A DNA stretch of 8,207 bases from positions 1-8,207 of the forward strand of contig CAYNST010000139.1 in the NCBI GenBank assembly GCA_964399955.1. The letters run 5' to 3'. The notes under the pieces are model-generated. The model was not told where the DNA came from. It made no database searches and saw only the letters and a program-made list of their open reading frames with translations. The translations under genes were made by a program, and so were the position numbers. Below are positions 7,141-8,207 of the stretch, piece after piece; position 1 is the first letter of the stretch; every line of letters starts with the position of its first letter. Origin of the DNA: CAYNST01 sp964399955 (GTDB lineage: Bacteria; Pseudomonadota; Gammaproteobacteria; Pseudomonadales; Cellvibrionaceae).

Positions 7141-7202
7141 TTCGGGTAGTGCTGGCAAGATTTTTTAAGCATCAGGTTCTGTCAATGTTATCCCTATCCC
7201 GT

Positions 7203-7241
7203 TGTAACGGTTCAGCTCACGGGATGAGCGGAACCGTTACA
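7203..7241. repeat. Long stem-loop between pstB and phoU
   Basis: Positions 7203-7213 pair perfectly with 7231-7241 (11 bp, TGTAACGGTTC against its complement). After one A-G mismatch, GCTCA (7215-7219) pairs with TGAGC (7225-7229) around a 5-nt loop. No T-tract follows on either strand, so it is not a standard intrinsic terminator. It sits in the 126-nt pstB-phoU gap, about 15 nt before the phoU ribosome binding site. It could stabilise or direct processing of the mRNA, partly attenuate transcription, or be an operator for a dimeric regulator. Confidence 0.75.
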
Positions 7242-7266
7242 CCCAGTCGAAGACCGGAGGCTTGTC

Positions 7267-8010
7267 ATGGATACAGAAGATTATCAACAGCATATTTCCA
7301 AGCGTTTTAATGAAGACCTGGCGGGAGTAACCACCCAGTTGATGCGCATGGGCGGTCTGGCACAGCAAATGGTGGATGAATCCATCAAGGCGCTGATTGA
7401 AGCAGATGCAGAACTGGCTGCTCAAGTCGTCAACAACGACCACCTGGTGGACAAGCTGGAAATGTCCATCGATGAAAAATGCCTGCTGATCATCGCTCGT
7501 CGTCAACCCGCCGCCAGTGATCTGCGCCTGGTCCTTACGGTTACCAAAGCCATCACCGATCTGGAGCGTGTGGGCGACGAGGCCAGCAAAATTGCCCGCC
7601 AAGCTATTTCACTTACCCGCAGCGGCGCGTCCTCACGCGGTTTTGTGGAGATACGCCACATCGGCAATCGCGTGTCGCAAATGCTGGCACAGGCCCTGGA
7701 CGCCTTTGCCCGCCTGGATATGAACCTGGCCCTGCAGGTGGTTGAAACCGATAAAGTGGTAGACATGGAATATGCCACCGCCCTGCGCGAAATGATCACC
7801 TTCATGATTGAAGATCCACGCAGCATCAGCCGCGCCATCAATGTGCTGTGGTCCCTGCGGGCGCTGGAACGCATTGGCGACCATTCACGGAATTTGGCGC
7901 AATATGTGGTTTATCTGGTCAAAGGACAGGACGTTCGCCATGACAACACGGCCGCCAGGATTGAGCAGATTGCAGAAGCCGGCAAGCCTGTCACACCGGC
8001 AAGGCCCTGA
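7267..8010 (+). CDS. phoU: Phosphate signalling and transport regulator PhoU
   Basis: This is a cytoplasmic regulator that, with the Pst transporter and PhoR, keeps the Pho regulon off when phosphate is plentiful and limits uptake through Pst. It has 247 residues, near the usual 240. It is all-helical with two PhoU repeats, each bearing the E-x-x-x-D metal-binding motif: E100-R-V-G-D104 and E201-R-I-G-D205. Other family signatures are the N-terminal H-I-S-x-x-F region, R-R-Q-P-A-A-S-D-L-R-L at about 78-88 and the Y-L-V-K-G-Q-D-V-R-H segment near the C-terminus, all closely matching Escherichia PhoU as I recall it. The start ATG has a strong GGAGG 6 nt upstream. The 126-nt gap after pstB contains a long stem-loop but no Pho box that I can find, so phoU is probably co-transcribed with pstCAB with its level possibly adjusted by the hairpin. 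Confidence 0.96.
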   Translation: MDTEDYQQHISKRFNEDLAGVTTQLMRMGGLAQQMVDESIKALIEADAELAAQVVNNDHLVDKLEMSIDEKCLLIIARRQPAASDLRLVLTVTKAITDLERVGDEASKIARQAISLTRSGASSRGFVEIRHIGNRVSQMLAQALDAFARLDMNLALQVVETDKVVDMEYATALREMITFMIEDPRSISRAINVLWSLRALERIGDHSRNLAQYVVYLVKGQDVRHDNTAARIEQIAEAGKPVTPARP

Positions 8011-8207
8011 ACTGGTTTGACAACCGTGTGGGGTCCGTGGGCAGCTAGGTCTTTGGTGGAGCGTCAACCCGCCAGAAAGTGAAGCTAGAAATGGCGGCCG
8101 TGCTGCGGGTGTATCAAGCGGAGGTTGCCGAAATGACGTATGGGCGCATTCTTGTTCAACCCTAAAAAATTGTCGTACTCGGGGCGGAGCGTCCCTGCCC
8201 CTCACTA
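8011..8207. other. Region downstream of phoU with no convincing gene
   Basis: These 197 nt to the window edge hold no clear gene and no obvious intrinsic terminator for the pst operon. A 39-codon open stretch (8049-8165, + strand; ATG at 8091 giving 24 residues) has gene-like codons but no recognisable product. A GC-rich imperfect hairpin lies at 8181-8201 (GGGGC...GCCCC with an inner GGA/TCC pairing), without a following T-run. It may be a fragment of a gene, of a repeat, or simple spacer. Confidence 0.5.

Noticed and set aside
6520..7158. 212-codon ORF antisense to pstB
   Set aside because: It is fully explained as a shadow of pstB, which has all ABC ATPase motifs; long antisense frames are common in GC-rich coding DNA.
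7141..7170. T-run at 7161-7166 as a terminator after pstB
   Set aside because: There is no stable GC-rich stem immediately before the six T residues.
7179..7185. CTGTCAA as a Pho half-site ahead of phoU
   Set aside because: No second half lies 11 nt on either side, and no suitable -10 element follows at the required spacing.
7885..8205. 106-codon ORF on the minus strand overlapping the end of phoU
   Set aside because: It overlaps about 126 nt of well-supported phoU in antisense, has a low-complexity proline/arginine-rich product of the kind seen in shadow frames, and matches no family I know.
1..8207. CRISPR array, tRNA, rRNA, insertion sequence or prophage
   Set aside because: I found no regularly spaced direct repeats, no tRNA-like or rRNA-like sequence, and no transposase or integrase motifs in any of the long frames.

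Overview
The window carries a complete phosphate-specific transport operon, pstS-pstC-pstA-pstB-phoU, on the + strand (1023-8010). A divergent VTT/DedA-superfamily membrane protein gene lies on the - strand at the left edge (21-638). GC is moderate to fairly high by eye. The unusually long PstC (762 aa) and PstA (556 aa) are of the extended type found in Pseudomonas and many marine Gammaproteobacteria rather than the short Escherichia type. Together with PhoB-box-like promoters and an Escherichia-like PhoU, this points to a Gammaproteobacterium of the Pseudomonadales/Cellvibrionales/Oceanospirillales kind. I cannot name the genus from the sequence alone.

Layout: 21-638 (-) YqaA-like VTT membrane protein; 639-1022 intergenic region with a doubtful 79-codon ORF, a candidate Pho box and the pstS promoter; 1023-1994 pstS; 2032-2064 a strong intrinsic terminator; 2097-2141 a second, better Pho-box promoter; 2216-4504 pstC; 4520-6190 pstA; 6205-7140 pstB; 7203-7241 a long stem-loop; 7267-8010 phoU; 8011-8207 no convincing gene.

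How the genes work together: exported PstS captures inorganic phosphate in the periplasm and delivers it to the PstC/PstA membrane channel. PstB dimers hydrolyse ATP to drive import. PhoU, with this transporter, is known to pass the phosphate status to the PhoR/PhoB two-component system, which activates pst through Pho boxes. phoB and phoR are not in the window.

The most informative points are regulatory and structural. pstS and pstCAB-phoU appear to be separate transcription units, because a terminator and then a second PhoB-type promoter lie between them. PstC carries a large periplasmic insertion that reads as seven beta-propeller-like repeats, and PstA carries a charged, coiled-coil-like periplasmic insertion. 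The core system is well known, and I see no wholly new system here.
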